The translations under genes and the position numbers were made by a program. A stretch of DNA of 64,000 bases from Bolinopsis microptera (taxonomy: Eukaryota; Ctenophora; Tentaculata; Lobata; Bolinopsidae): assembly GCF_026151205.1 (NCBI RefSeq), contig NC_087073.1:15209837-15273836 (forward strand), given 5' to 3'. This document shows positions 35,048 through 46,758 of the stretch, in pieces (the stretch's first letter is position 1; the number at the start of each line of letters is the position of its first letter). The notes under the pieces were generated by a model that was not told where the DNA came from, ran no database searches, and saw only the letters and a list, made by a program, of their open reading frames with translations.

Positions 35048-36861
35048 ATGATGGACACCCAGATGAAACCATCAGTATCACTGCTGATTACCCTATTTGG
35101 TATGGGTAGCTGGATTGCTATTAATGGAGTTATGGCAGAGCTTCCTTTGCTGGTTGCAAAACTACCTGAAGGATGGAATCTACCTACATATCTCGTTCTT
35201 ATAATTCAGGTTTGAGCCAGTGTTACATTTTTATAGATTTATATTTTAAAACACTTGCTTGGTAATTTTTATCCTTCATAGCCCCCTCCCAGATTGCAAC
35301 ATTACCATGTTACAAAAATTATTTCATAAGGAGGCGAATATTGTGGCATGAAAAATTTGCCTTCTTAGTAAAGTATCAGACAAACGCTCAAATGCGTATG
35401 GCAAAATATTTGCCTCCTCATGATTTATTTGTTATTTGTGCCAGGGTGTAAACTGTAACTCCTTATGAAATATTTGCATCATCGCGCGCAGCATTGCAAA
35501 TAAATCATAACATGGCAAATATTTTGCTAAGAATGGCGCATATTTTGTTAGCGCAGCGATTATTTTTGTAACATGGCAATGTTGCAATCCGGGAGGGGGC
35601 TCTTCATAATGGTTGTGGAATATTCAAAATGAAGACGTAGTAATTGTTTGCGGTACATACAAGAAAAAAATAAACTGTATTGTACATATGTCAATATTTT
35701 CAGGTAGCAAACATTGGGCCGATATTTTTTACGATTATGCGTCACTATAAAAGGAGTTTTGCAAGTCTGAAGTACACTGCATACAGCATCCTCCTGCTAG
35801 GTTTTGTGACAGCAATTCTACTGTCACAATTCTGGGATAAAGTGGTTGAAATAGGATCCAAGAAGTCAAGTCTCCCACTATTATTCCTGTCATTCATATT
35901 TGCTCTTTCGGACTGCACTTCATCTGTTGTCTTCCTCACCTTTATGGCAAAGTATCCTTCAGGTTACATGGTTCCCTTTTATATTGGTGGAGGTATGAGT
36001 GGAGTCATGCCTAGTATGCTGACTTTAGCACAAGGAACAGTTGGCGGAACATGCAGTAATGTCTCTACCAGTGATTCATCTGATGAGCCCAGATTTGGAG
36101 TTAACTTGTATTTTGGTTTACTATCAATCTTTGTTGTCATCTCGGGAACTGCATTTTACCTGCTAAATAACTTGGATTTCAGTCGAAATGAAAGGTATAG
36201 TAACATACAACCAGATAGTCCCTCCATCCAGTCACCAGAGCAAGATGGTTCTCCAACTCTTGAAGAGAATGCTTCTTTGTCTCCAGATCCTAATGAGATA
36301 AAGTCTACCAACATTCGAGTCTATGATGTGTTTTTTGGAACAAGAAGTTTGGAGCTTACTCAAATTAAATGGACTTTAGTTCAGCTATATTCTGTCATCA
36401 TCATCGTTTCTGCTCTTGGTAATGCAGTTATCCCTGCCATATTGTCGTATGCCTGTTTGCCTTATGGTCCTACTGCTTATCATCTGGCTACTGAGCTGGG
36501 ACTTATGGCAAACCCAATTTGTTGCTTCCTGGCTTTCTTTGTAGCCTGTAAAAGACCTCCTATCCTTGGAATGCTGTGCAGTGTCTCAGTGATCTTTGCC
36601 ACAGTCATAATTTACACAGCCACACTGTCTCCGAGTCCTTGGCTTGTTGGTACCACAGAGGGGTCTGTCCTTATCATCCTTCTCAATGTCTTGTGGACTG
36701 GAACCATATCTTACATCAAAGTTAACGTGGCGAGTGTGCTGCAGCAGTACGGTGAGAATGCTCTCATGTTTTGTGGAATAGTCACTCAGTTAGGAGCATG
36801 TTTAGGTGCCATCACAATCTTCTTGATCAATTCCTACACTAATTCCTTCACACCTTGTTAG
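35048..36861 (+). CDS. SLC52A-like: Riboflavin transporter, SLC52A family, copy 1
   Basis: Exon 1 is 35048-35209 (54 codons). Exon 2 is 35704-36861. The join is phase 0 at Q|V and gives 439 residues, within the family's usual 440-470. The family signature [18 protein letters not shown] sits in TM1, followed by [16 protein letters not shown] in TM2. About eleven hydrophobic segments are visible, and a hydrophilic acidic loop around 205-245 separates the halves. This is a plasma-membrane carrier for vitamin B2. I chose the ATG at 35048 because protein similarity to copy 2 begins there; the frame is open upstream to 34925. The intron holds a MITE absent from copy 2. Copy 2 lies 0.5 kb downstream on the same strand, so this is a tandem duplication. 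Confidence 0.93.
35281..35600. mobile_element. MITE (320 bp) in the intron of SLC52A-like copy 1
   Basis: About 40-bp terminal inverted repeats: GCCCCCTCCC-GATTGCAACATT at the left and its complement at 35561-35600, with two visible mismatches. It is flanked by CCTTCATA and TCTTCATA, an 8-bp target duplication with one mismatch, as hAT-type elements produce. There is no coding capacity, so it is non-autonomous. Its superfamily is inferred from duplication length only. Confidence 0.8.
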
Positions 36862-37397
36862 AATCAGATACGTTTTAATGTTGACCCTCAAGAGCAGCAT
36901 TTTTATATTTTATTGACCCTTTTATGTTATTGCTAGACACACTAGCCTGGATTAATAACTGTGAGTGACCATCTCTGTTGGATAGTTATTATTTTATTCA
37001 TAAAGACAATTTAAATTATTCGTTTAATGTTTTATTATTAACTAATTATTATGTGATGTAATTATTATGTTTTGCTATGGTAATATTATCCTTGAGTCAA
37101 TGTGATTTATAATTGCTGGTTATGGTATTTATTATTCTTATGGTTTTGGTAGTTATAGTTTAATTGATTTCTTTAATTCACAAGGTACTAAACTGTATTT
37201 AACGACAGTAAGGCGCCACAATCAAATAATATAAATTTATGTGAACGGTCTTTAACCGTATTAAATGATAATTGTCGTTAATTTAATCATTCGAAAAGTT
37301 TGAGCTATTTCAGTTATTTTCAGTTACAAATTTGTTGGTTATATACGTCAATCCATCACAAGCTTAATTTATGTAACCTCACTAGGATTGGTTAACC
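36862..37397. other. Spacer between the two riboflavin transporter genes
   Basis: AT-rich, with no feature recognised. It must hold the 3' UTR of copy 1 and the promoter of copy 2. Confidence 0.5.
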
Positions 37398-38929
37398 ATG
37401 GCTATGCAGATGAAACCATCGGTATCATTATTGATTATCCTGTTTGGTATGGGTAGCTGGATTGCTATCAATGGAGTCTGGGCAGAACTTCCTTTACTGG
37501 TCTCAAAACTACCTGAAAAGTGGGATCTACCAACATATCTTGTTCTCATAATCCAGGTTGGTTTCGATGTCTTTCTACCTTAGTATTAACTTAATTTATA
37601 GCAGTAAATAAGCATTATATTTGTGGTTTGGTTGGGTACCACTGTGCTATGAAATTCTTCATAGACTACCCGTACATGCCTTTCAGAATGTTTCTTAAAA
37701 AATATATGTTAAATATCATCCCTGTTTCTATAACAACCAATATCTTGGCTGTAATGTATATGTTTCAGGTTGCAAACATTGGACCGATTATATTTACCAT
37801 TATGCGGCAGTACAAAAAGGATCTGGCTAGTCTGAGGTACACTGCATATTTGATCCTTCTGATCGGTTTTGCTGCTGCCATTTTGTTATCCCAATTCTGG
37901 GACAAGGAGGTTAAGATAGGGTCAAAGCAATCGAGTCTCGCGCTTTTATTCCTCTCGTTCTTATTTGCTTTAGTGGATTGCACTTCATCTGTGGTTTTCC
38001 TTCCCTTCATGGCCAAATACCCTTCGAGCTACATGATTCCCTTTTACATTGGTGAAGGAATGAGTGGTGTCATGCCAAGCATGCTAGCTTTGGCTCAAGG
38101 AACTGGGGGAGACACCTGCTACAACGCCTCTGGTAGTGCGTCCTCTGATGGACCAAGATTTGGGGTAAATGTATACTTTGGATTAGTATCTACGTTGACA
38201 GCTGTCTCAGGAATCGCATTTTATTTCCTTAATAATTTAGATGTGAGTCTAAATGAGAGGTATGACAACATTGCTGTGTCAAGCACTCTTCCTGCACAAT
38301 CACCTGATCAGGAAAGAGCTGCAACTCCAGAAGATACTGCTTCATCTGCTTTGGATCCTAGTGAGACAAAGTTGGCCAACATCCGAGTATATGATGTGTT
38401 TTGTGGTGAAAGAAGGTCGGAGCTTGTTGATACTAAATGGAATTTTATCCAGCTTTACACCATCATTGCCATTGTTTCTGCCCTCGGAAATGGAGTTATC
38501 CCTGCTATATTGTCGTATGCCTGTCTGCCTTATGGTCCTACAGCCTATCATCTGGCTACTGAGCTGGCGCTTTTTACCAACCCAATTTGTTGCTTCCTTG
38601 CTTTCTTCGTTGCCTGCAAAAGACCTCCTGTCCTTGGAATCCTGTGCAGTGTTTCAGTGTTCATTGCCACAGTCATCATTTACACAGCCACACTGTCTCC
38701 GACTCCTTGGCTCGTTGGTACAGGATGGGGTTCCTTCCTGATCGTCCTGCTCAACATTCTGTGGACTGGATCTACCTCCTACATCAAAGTGAACGTGGCA
38801 AGTGTGCTACAGAAGTACGGCGAGAACACGCTGTTGTTCTGTGGTATAGTCACTCAGTTAGGTTCATGTTTGGGTGCTGTCATCATCTTCCTCGTCAACT
38901 TCAAGACTAATTCTTTTACACCTTGTTGA
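37398..38929 (+). CDS. SLC52A-like: Riboflavin transporter, SLC52A family, copy 2
   Basis: Exon 1 is 37398-37556 (53 codons, ATG in the context aaccATGG). Exon 2 is 37769-38929. The intron is 212 bp and the join is phase 0 at the same Q|V position as copy 1. The product is 439 residues, the same length as copy 1. It has the [19 protein letters not shown] signature, complete with the Trp that copy 1 replaces by Met. The two proteins are closest in the C-terminal half ([17 protein letters not shown] is identical) and differ most in the central acidic loop and near residue 130-160. Role as for copy 1; substrate differences cannot be read from sequence. Confidence 0.94.
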
Positions 38930-40826
38930 GGTGGACATTTTTTTAGGTTCTGTGTAACTTATATAGTAGATCAATAGCAGCTTCGATGAGGTCATTTTGT
39001 TACATGGTAACTATTTATAAAATCAATGGGAGGGTTTTAAGAATTATTCTCGTGTCAAATTACAAACCTTTGACATCATATTTTTTGTGCATGTACATTT
39101 GATTTCATATCATATTCGTCCAAATATTGAGATAAAGGGGTCTTTTAAAGATAAAATGGCTTCATAGGGCGTCATCCTGAAATTTATGTGAAAGTGCCCG
39201 AAATTTTATTTTGAGATAATAGTTGGCCAACAAATTCACGTTCATGACCAAACTAAACTTTTGAAGGGATCACAGACCCCATACGCCTAACAGTGCCTGT
39301 TGAGTGACCACGCCCAATTGTGGTCGGCCTAAAAATTCCAAATCAACCCAACATGGGCGATATTTTTGTTGCTGCCAATCTTATTATTTCATATAAATTT
39401 GGCGATCAAGTTCTGAAATTTGTTAGAACTAGTATATCTTCAGTGGGCAAGATCAAAAATATTTCTTAAATGTTTTTGGTCGCATATTTAATAATGAAGC
39501 TCATCAAGTCAAAAGCTGTTCAAAACATTAGGAATGATCTCATTTAAATTGCTATTGATCGTTAACATGATGTCTACTTTGGCACAACCAATTCCCCCGG
39601 CATCCTCCCATAAGACTGCCATACCCCAGAGGTAGGCAAAGCATCCACATGCTATCCTCTCGTGGCCCGTGGGCCACCAAGGCCAAGCCTCTCTTTCTTT
39701 TATAAATTTTTTAAATGATGTCTGGTTATGAATTTATATTAGTTTGCTCTCACAAAATGGTTCAATAGTTATGTGTAATAGTTTAAATTATGTATATTAT
39801 TATTATGATATGTTAAGTGAGTGACCCTCACACATTTTACTTTTTAGTGACCCTTTTAAATTTTCGTTTATCACATGTATCACGTGTATGTTTAAATTAT
39901 GAAGTTTTCACTCATAAAATACTTAAATAGTTTTACAATATAGGTATTAGTTATTACATATCACGTATAATTAATTATAATGATATTATATTAAGTGAGT
40001 GACCCTCACACTGACCTTAATATAGTTTACTTTTAGTGACCCTAATTATTTTCTATTATGATCGCAAAAACTATTAACTTGACGCATTGAAATACCAGCT
40101 AAGAACTATCCCACGCCCCTGTCGCCCTTAGATGTTTCCTTTAGTATCAAGTTACTAACTGTACCGACATGATTGTCAACTGATTGCATATAATATCATG
40201 CTACTTAGCTTGTATTTGTGAATTGTGAATTGTGATTGTTTGCTATCACTAGGTTTTGTTTATCATCGAATCATTTTGTAGGTGCCAACTTTTATCTTGT
40301 ACAACCAAACACCAGACCTGCTAATCCCGGACCAAGTTTCTTTAGCGGAACATTAAGTTCATTTAGAATTTATCTAACTGATCAATTAAACGTCCTTCAA
40401 AATATTGCGTCTGGGGTTAGAAGAGTCCAAGACATGGTAATGATGATATTCATTTTGTAACGGATGTAATTGATATCACAATCCCCTGCTAGTTTAAATT
40501 TAATCAAATTATGGCTTCCATATTATGTGATTATGTAATTTGAGTGCTGCAGGCTGCAGCCTTTTGATTAGACATAATAAGCTTCATGTTTATTGTAGAT
40601 AATTTATTGAACAGTAGTAATTTATTATTCATCAAACCATTAATTTATTGTAGAAATCTGATTTATCTATTGCGTATGTGTTAGGTGTATATTATGTAAC
40701 CTGTTAGCTTTTGAATTTTATTACCTTTTTTCTTTAATATTTTTGTTTAAATCGTTTGATTGATTCGACGTAATTAACAAAGTTTATGGTCGATCAGAAT
40801 TAATTTCGGAATGTTAAATTACTATG
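38930..40826. other. Intergenic sequence with short local duplications
   Basis: TAAGTGAGTGACCCTCACAC followed by TTTACTTTTAGTGACCCT-like sequence occurs at about 39810 and 39990, suggesting a 180-bp local duplication. A GC-rich patch lies at 39595-39690. No gene is supported; the open frame at 40236-40460 lacks context. Confidence 0.45.
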
Positions 40827-40916
40827 CCCCAAAGTTGGGGGGGGGGGGGGGGGGGGGGGGGGGGTCCAACCCGATGTCCGATATGAGGGTTGATGAGGCC
40901 AAAATCGGAATCGGAA
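40827..40916 (+). repeat. Left hairpin half: C4-AAAGTT-G28 plus 12-bp arm and 40-bp direct repeat
   Basis: G28 run at 40837-40864, preceded by CCCCAAAGTT and followed by TCCAACCCGATG. A 40-bp block at 40877-40916 (starts TCCGATATGAGGG, ends ATCGGAATCGGAA) recurs exactly, in the same orientation, at 44761-44800. Confidence 0.9.
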
Positions 40917-41422
40917 AATTGAGAAATTTACTGAATCAATCTCTAAAAGCTCTCAGAAGTGACATAATTTAACCAGAACCCCTACATATGCTATGTATGC
41001 TATATGAAAACGAAACAATTGGACATTCCAATAGTATGTTTTATGTGTATTTCCACTGCAGGGGCTAGTATGCTCACTACTAGTTGGAGTTATCATGTAC
41101 TCCCAGACCCGAGTGCTTTGGACTTGGTCTCTTGTGAGATCGATTGTTTCTGCTCATTGATTCTATCCATGTTACTTGTTATTATGTATTAGTACAACTA
41201 CAAACTAACAGTAACAACACTAGGTACCGGGTTATATTTTGTGGTCCGGTCTTCAAACATACCATAATATCACTAGTACACTGCACCTTAAATGTATAGT
41301 CAAGTACATTTGTATCGTAACACATGCTTGGCTGGGGAATCATGTTTTGTGTCCGTTCGGTAACCTATATTTTTAAAACGGACAAAACGTAGGACGGACA
41401 AAAACAGACAAAACATTTAGAT
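40917..41422. other. Spacer left of the polypyrimidine tract
   Basis: No gene is supported; the 62-codon frame at 41004-41192 has no splice context. A-rich patches with ACGGACAAAAC repeated lie at 41375-41415. Confidence 0.45.
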
Positions 41423-44165
41423 GTCCTCCTCCTCCTCCCTAGTCTTCATCCTCCTTCTCATCAGTCCTCCTCCTCCTCCTGAGTCCTTCTCCTCAATCCT
41501 CTTCAGTCCTCTTCCTGACTCCTCGTCCTCCTCGTCCTCCTTCTCCTCAGTCCTCCTCACCCTCTTCCTCAGTCCCCCCTCCTCAGTCCTACTCCCAGTC
41601 CTCCTCCTCCTCCTTCTCCTTCTCCTCCTCCTCCTTTTCATTTCTCCTCCCTAGTCTTCCTCCTCCTTCTCCTCCCTAGTCTTCCTCCTCCTTCTCATCA
41701 GTCCTCCTCCTCCTCCTGAGTCCTTCTCCTCCTGAGTCCTCTTCAGTCCTCTTCCTGACTCCTCGTCCTCCTCCTTCTCCTCAGTCCTCCTCACCCTCCT
41801 CCTCAGTCCCCTCCTCCTCACTCCTCAGTCCTACTCTTAGTCCTCCTCCTTCTCCTTCTCCTCCTCCTCCTCTCATTTCTCCTCCTTCTCCTTCCCATCA
41901 GTCCTCCTCAGTCCTCCTCATAGTCGTCTTCCTCCTCCTGAGTCCTCCTCCTCATCCTCCTCCACCTCCTGAATCATCCTCCTGAGTCCTCCTCCTCATC
42001 CTCCTCCTCAGTCATCCTCCTCTTACTCCTCAGTCCTCCCCCAGTCCTTCTCCTCATAATCGTCCTCATCCTCAGTCCTCCTCCTCATCCTCCTCCACCT
42101 CCTGAGTCCTCCTCCTGAGTTCTCCTCCTCATCCTCCTCCTCATAGTCGTCCTCCTCTTGAGTCCTCCTCCTCATCCTAGCCTCCTCCACCTCCTGAGTC
42201 CTCCTTCTCCTCTTCATCAGTCCTCATCCTGTGTCCTCCTCATAATCGTCCTCGTCATCGTCCTCATCGTCCTCCTCAGTCCTCCCCCAGTCCTCCTCCT
42301 CATTCTCCTCCTCCTCCTCCTCCTCATCCTCCTCCTTCTCCTCTTTCTTCTCCTCCTAATCAGTCCTTCTCCTCAGTCGTCCTCCTTCTCCTCCTCGTCC
42401 TCCTCAGCCTTCCTCCTCAGTCCTCCTCAGTCCTCCTCCTAATCATCCTCCTCCTCCTCCTCCTCAGTCTCCTCCTCCTCATCCTCCTCCTCAGTCCTCC
42501 TCAGTCCTCAGTCCTCCTCCTACTCCTAAGTCCTACTCCTTCTCCTCCTCGTCCTCGTCCTCGTCCTTAGTCCTCCTCCTCCTCTTCCTCCTCCTGAGTC
42601 CTCCTCCTCTGGAGTCCTCCTCCTCCTCCTCCTCATCAGTCCTCCTCCTCCTCCTCTTCAGTCCTCCTCATCCTCCTCCACCTCCTGAGTCCTCCTCCTG
42701 AGTCATCCTCTTCCTCCTCCTCTTCAATCTCCTCCTTATCCTCCTCCTCATCAGTCCTCCTCAGTCCTCTTCCTCCTCCTCCTCATTCTCATCCTTATCC
42801 TCCTCCTCCTCAGTCCTCCTCCTCCTTCTCCTTCTAATCAGTCCTCTTCCTTAGCCCTCGTTATCATCCTCCGAGTCCTCGTTTTTAGTCCTCATCCTCA
42901 TCCTCCTCAGTCTTCCTCCTCCTCCTTCTCCTCCTCATCAGTCCTCCTCCTCAGTCCTACTCCTCATCCTCCTCCTCGTCAGTCCTCCTCCTCCTCCTCC
43001 TCCTCCTCGTCCTCCTCCTCCTTCTCCTCCTCCTCCTCAGTCCTCCTCCTCCTTTTCCTCCTACTCCTAAGTCCTCCTCCTCCTCAGTCCTCCCCCAGTC
43101 CTCCTCCTCATCAGTCCTCCCCCAGTCCTTCTTCTCCTCCTCCTCATCCTCAGTCCTCCTCCTCATCATCCTCCTCAGTCCTCCTCCAGTCCTCCTCTTC
43201 CTCAGTCCTCCCCCAGTCCTCCTTCTCCTTCTCCTCATCCTCAGTCCTCCTCCTCAGTCCTCGTCCTTCTCCTTCTTATCAGTCCTCCTCCTCAGTCTTC
43301 CTCCTTGTCCTCGCTCTCGTCCTCCTCCTCAGTCCTCCTCGTCCTTAGTCCTCCTCCTCCTCCCCGTCCTCAGTCCTCCTCCTTCTCCTCCTTCTCGTCT
43401 TCCTCCTCCCCCTCCTCACCAATCCTACTCCTCTTCATCAGTCCTCCCTCTCCTCTTCAGTCCTCCTCCTCCTCAGTCCTCCTCCTCCTCAGTCCTCCTC
43501 GGTCCTTCTCCTCCTCCTCAGTCCTCCCCAGTCCTCCTCTTTCTCCTCAGTCTTCCTCCTTCTCCCCCTCCTCCTCAGTTCTCCTCCTCATCCTCCTTCT
43601 CCTCTTCCTTCTCCTCCTAATCAGTCCTCCTCCTCAGTCGTCCTCCTTCTCGTCCTTAGTCCTCGTCCTCATCCTCATCGTCCTTAGTCCTCGTCCTCAT
43701 CGTCCTTAGTCCTCGTCCTCATCCTCCTCGTCGTCGTCCTCGTCCTCTTCAGTCTTCCTCCCCAGTCCTTTTCCTCCTCCTCAGTCCTCCCCCAGTCCTC
43801 CTTCTCCTCCTCCTCATCCTCAGTCCTCCTCCTGCTTCTCCTTCTTATCAGTCCTCGGTCCTCGTCCTCGCTCTCGTCCTCGTCCTCAGTCCTCCTCGTC
43901 CTTAACCCTCGCGTCCTCTTAGTCCCCCTCCCCGTCCTCAGTCCTTCTCTTCCTCATCCTCCTCACCAATCCTGCTCCTCTTCCTCAGTCCTCCCTCTCC
44001 TCTTCAGTCCTTCTCCTCCTCAGTCCTCCTCCTCCTCCTCAGTCCCCTCGGTCCTTCTCCTCCTCGTCAGTCCTCCCCAGTCCTCCTCTTCCTCAGTCTT
44101 CCTCCTTCTCCTCCTCCTCCTCCTCAGTCCTCCTCTTCTTCAGTCCTCCTCCTCCTCCTCATCAG
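41423..44165 (+). repeat. 2.7-kb strand-asymmetric pyrimidine tract, (TCC)n with CAGTCC
   Basis: Nearly all bases on the plus strand are C or T, in runs of TCC and TTC broken by CAGTCC, GAGTCC, CATCC and GTCC at irregular 10-40 bp intervals. Longer internal copies are visible, for example AGTCCTCTTCCTGACTCCTC at 41505 and again near 41746. Open frames on both strands (poly-Ser/Pro one way, poly-Arg/Glu the other) are products of the repeat and not genes. Such tracts can form triplex DNA. Confidence 0.95.
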
Positions 44166-44760
44166 TTTACACAATTTATTGTTACTAAAATGTTTTTAAA
44201 CGCATTTGAGTCTGTAACATATTGACATGTTACTGTTACTGACTCAAAATGTGCTTGAGAATTTTTTTGTTTAACAGAGTTTTACTCTCCAGTACTATGT
44301 AAAAGTTGTTACATGATAAATAAAGATTTTGATAAATAAAGTGATTTTCATCCCTTTTAATGTCATTAAAAATTGTGTAGACTATTCTTTGTATCTAACT
44401 GAGGATTGGAAGTTTGAGAAAGGACCATGGTCATTAACCGTGCTTCCCATTTCTGCAGATAGCCTGTCACAAATTGTGGTGACAATTTAAATCAAAAGTT
44501 ACTAAAGCGTTCGCTATTTGTTACGATTGTTATTACCAACCGTACCTCTTTCAATTGTGGACCGGGGTGGATGTTTCTGTCAAACAAGAGTTGGTACGAC
44601 AGTGTGTTGTTTTTCGGACGAAACGATTCTTGTTTGGAACAAGAAACCATTTTGGGGTTCTGGGACCACCACCAATCGATTTCTTGTCATATTTAAGTAC
44701 AGAAATAGCTACCTATATCGCCTAGAAACTCAGAGGGAAGATTTAAATTTTCCCGATTTT
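44166..44760. other. Spacer right of the polypyrimidine tract
   Basis: No supported gene. The open frame at 44518-44859 runs into the C29 run and is rejected. Confidence 0.45.
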
Positions 44761-44822
44761 TCCGATATGAGGGTTGATGAGGCCAAAATCGGAATCGGAA
44801 TCATCGGAATCATCGGGTTGGA

Positions 44823-44853
<31 letters not shown>

Positions 44854-44858
44854 AGTTG
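44761..44858 (+). repeat. Right hairpin half: 40-bp direct repeat, 12-bp arm, C29-AAAGTTG
   Basis: 44761-44800 is identical to 40877-40916. 44811-44826 (CATCGGGTTGGACCCC) is the exact reverse complement of 40861-40876. The C29 run (44823-44851) is followed by AAAGTTG, the same heptamer that precedes the G run on the left. Confidence 0.9.
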
Positions 44859-45078
44859 AATAAGTAAACTAACAGTGGCCTAGATTTTTGGTCACCTAAA
44901 AATCAAGGAACATTGTAAATATTACAAACATGGTATGTAATTGAGTCAACAATAATCTTCAACAGACTAACCATTCTGAGATTATATTCCATAAACTTTT
45001 TCCATCAATAATTCAGCTAAATTCAATAACTTATCCTAGGATAAACTGGTTATTAAGAAAGTTCCAGAGTCGAGGGAA

Positions 45079-46449
45079 ATGAGGTACCTAGTTATTGGAG
45101 GGGGTGTGGCGGGGACAACTGTAGCTGAAAACCTTCACATCTTCGATCAGCACGCCGACGTGACCCTAATCTCTGCAACAGAAACGGTCAAAAAAGTTAC
45201 AAATCTGGAGAAAACGGGCGAAGTAATTAACACTTTTGATGTGACCGACTCCACGCCTAGGGGCCAGTATTACCATTTTATCTGTGGTGTGGTCACTGGG
45301 TGTGATTTGAAACAACAGACTGTTGTCCTAGCGGATGGAAGATCAGTTTCATATGATAAAATGTGTATAGCTACAGGAGCCCACCCTAAAGTGCTCTACC
45401 CGAACAATGCCCACGTGGTAGGTGTACGGGACACAGAGAGTGTTCAGGATTTACAGAACAGACTCAAACATTGCAAACATATAACTGTGGTGGGTAACGG
45501 CGGAATAGCGTCGGAACTGGTTTTTGCAGCTAAGCTATGTCATGTCAGCTGGGTTATCAAGGATCAGACCATCTCGTCAGTATTTGTTGACAGTGTTGCC
45601 AGCAAGTTTCTTTTGGACTCTTTACAGAGTAAAAGTGGTAGTAATAATGACAATGACGAGAGCAGTTCAGTGTCAAAACGGCAAATATTTTCAACTAAAG
45701 TAACAGATAATAAGAGTTGTGTAATGGGCTCTGCTTTAGGTCCAGATTGGTATAAAGGATACTCATTAGATGGACCCTCGTCTTCTAAACAGCTTGAAAT
45801 AGAATATGGGTGTGAAATTGTTAGCATTGATACTGACAGTAACGATTTCAATCTAAATATCAAATTAACAAACAGTAAGACACTACAATCAGACGTTTTA
45901 GTCAGCGCAACTGGTGTAATTCCTAACTCTGAACTTTTCAAAGATAAACTTGAAGTTTCGGAGCTAGATCACGGTATAATAGTAAACAAGAGAATGCAGA
46001 CAAATGTACCCAGTGTGTTTGCTGCTGGTGATATTTGTAGTATCCCCTGGAGGGAATGTGAGAATTGGAAGCAGATGAGGTTATGGACTCAAGCAATGCA
46101 GCAGGGATTTTATACTGCTCGCAGCATGGCTGCCTCTGAAGACGATCTCATCGAGCCAGACATGTCGTTTGAGTTATTTACACACTCGACTAAACTGTTT
46201 GGGTTTAAAGTGATATTGTTGGGGAGGTTTCAGGAGTGGGAGGGGTGTGAGTGTTATTTTAGGATTACTGAAGGAGTAGAGTTTGTTAAACTTGTTCTTA
46301 CCAATGGTAGGATACAAGGTGCTCTCCTCATCGGAGAAACTGATCTGGAAGAGGTTATGGAAAATTTGATACTCAATCAAATGGATATTTCACAGCTAGG
46401 CGAAAGCATTTTAGATCCAAACATTGATATTGAAGATTATTTTGATTGA
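45079..46449 (+). CDS. PYROXD1: Pyridine nucleotide-disulphide oxidoreductase PYROXD1
   Basis: A single open frame of 456 codons; human PYROXD1 is about 500. Class I flavin oxidoreductase motifs are in order: FAD-binding GGGVAG at 6-11, the ATG motif (CIATGAHPK) near 95, NAD(P)-binding VVGNGGIASEL near 137-147, a second ATG (ATGVIPNSE) near 277, and the FAD ribityl motif VFAAGDIC near 313-320. The charged stretch near 188-205 (SGSNNDNDESSSVSKR) is where PYROXD1 differs from nitrite-reductase-type relatives. The C-terminal Fe-S or redox Cys pair of other family members is not evident. In vertebrates PYROXD1 protects the tRNA ligase complex RTCB from oxidative inactivation. The gene has no intron in its coding frame, and no poly(A) remnant follows, so it is not an obvious retrocopy. 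Confidence 0.93.
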   Translation: MRYLVIGGGVAGTTVAENLHIFDQHADVTLISATETVKKVTNLEKTGEVINTFDVTDSTPRGQYYHFICGVVTGCDLKQQTVVLADGRSVSYDKMCIATGAHPKVLYPNNAHVVGVRDTESVQDLQNRLKHCKHITVVGNGGIASELVFAAKLCHVSWVIKDQTISSVFVDSVASKFLLDSLQSKSGSNNDNDESSSVSKRQIFSTKVTDNKSCVMGSALGPDWYKGYSLDGPSSSKQLEIEYGCEIVSIDTDSNDFNLNIKLTNSKTLQSDVLVSATGVIPNSELFKDKLEVSELDHGIIVNKRMQTNVPSVFAAGDICSIPWRECENWKQMRLWTQAMQQGFYTARSMAASEDDLIEPDMSFELFTHSTKLFGFKVILLGRFQEWEGCECYFRITEGVEFVKLVLTNGRIQGALLIGETDLEEVMENLILNQMDISQLGESILDPNIDIEDYFD

Positions 46450-46758
46450 CGTTTTGTTACTGATTGATGCTATCTTTTTAACTTGTTTTGAGTTTATGTT
46501 AAATTTCAGATTTTCTTTGGTTTATTTAGAAACACATATTGTATTTTCATTCAATTTTCTGAATTCGAGCAGTTTGATATAGGACAATTTTCTTTGGCAC
46601 TACATTGATCTACAGAAAAAATGTGAGCTGGACACTAGACAGCGACAACAGATTATCAAAAAATTACCTTCATCAGTTATCAGCGATCACTGAAAACATA
46701 TTGAATTACCCTTAACTCATTTGTAGACCAGTATTTCAGTTGTAGATCATACAATAAC
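46450..46758. other. Intergenic spacer
   Basis: No feature recognised between PYROXD1 and the CHHC zinc-finger exon. Confidence 0.45.

Noticed and set aside
41417-43709. Open frames rich in Ser/Pro/Leu (plus) or Arg/Glu (minus) in the pyrimidine tract
   Set aside because: They are direct translations of the (TCC)n repeat and depend on the absence of stop codons in it.
44518-44859. 113-codon open frame left of the C29 run
   Set aside because: It ends in translated homopolymer (poly-Pro) and overlaps the 40-bp repeat; no splice or domain evidence.
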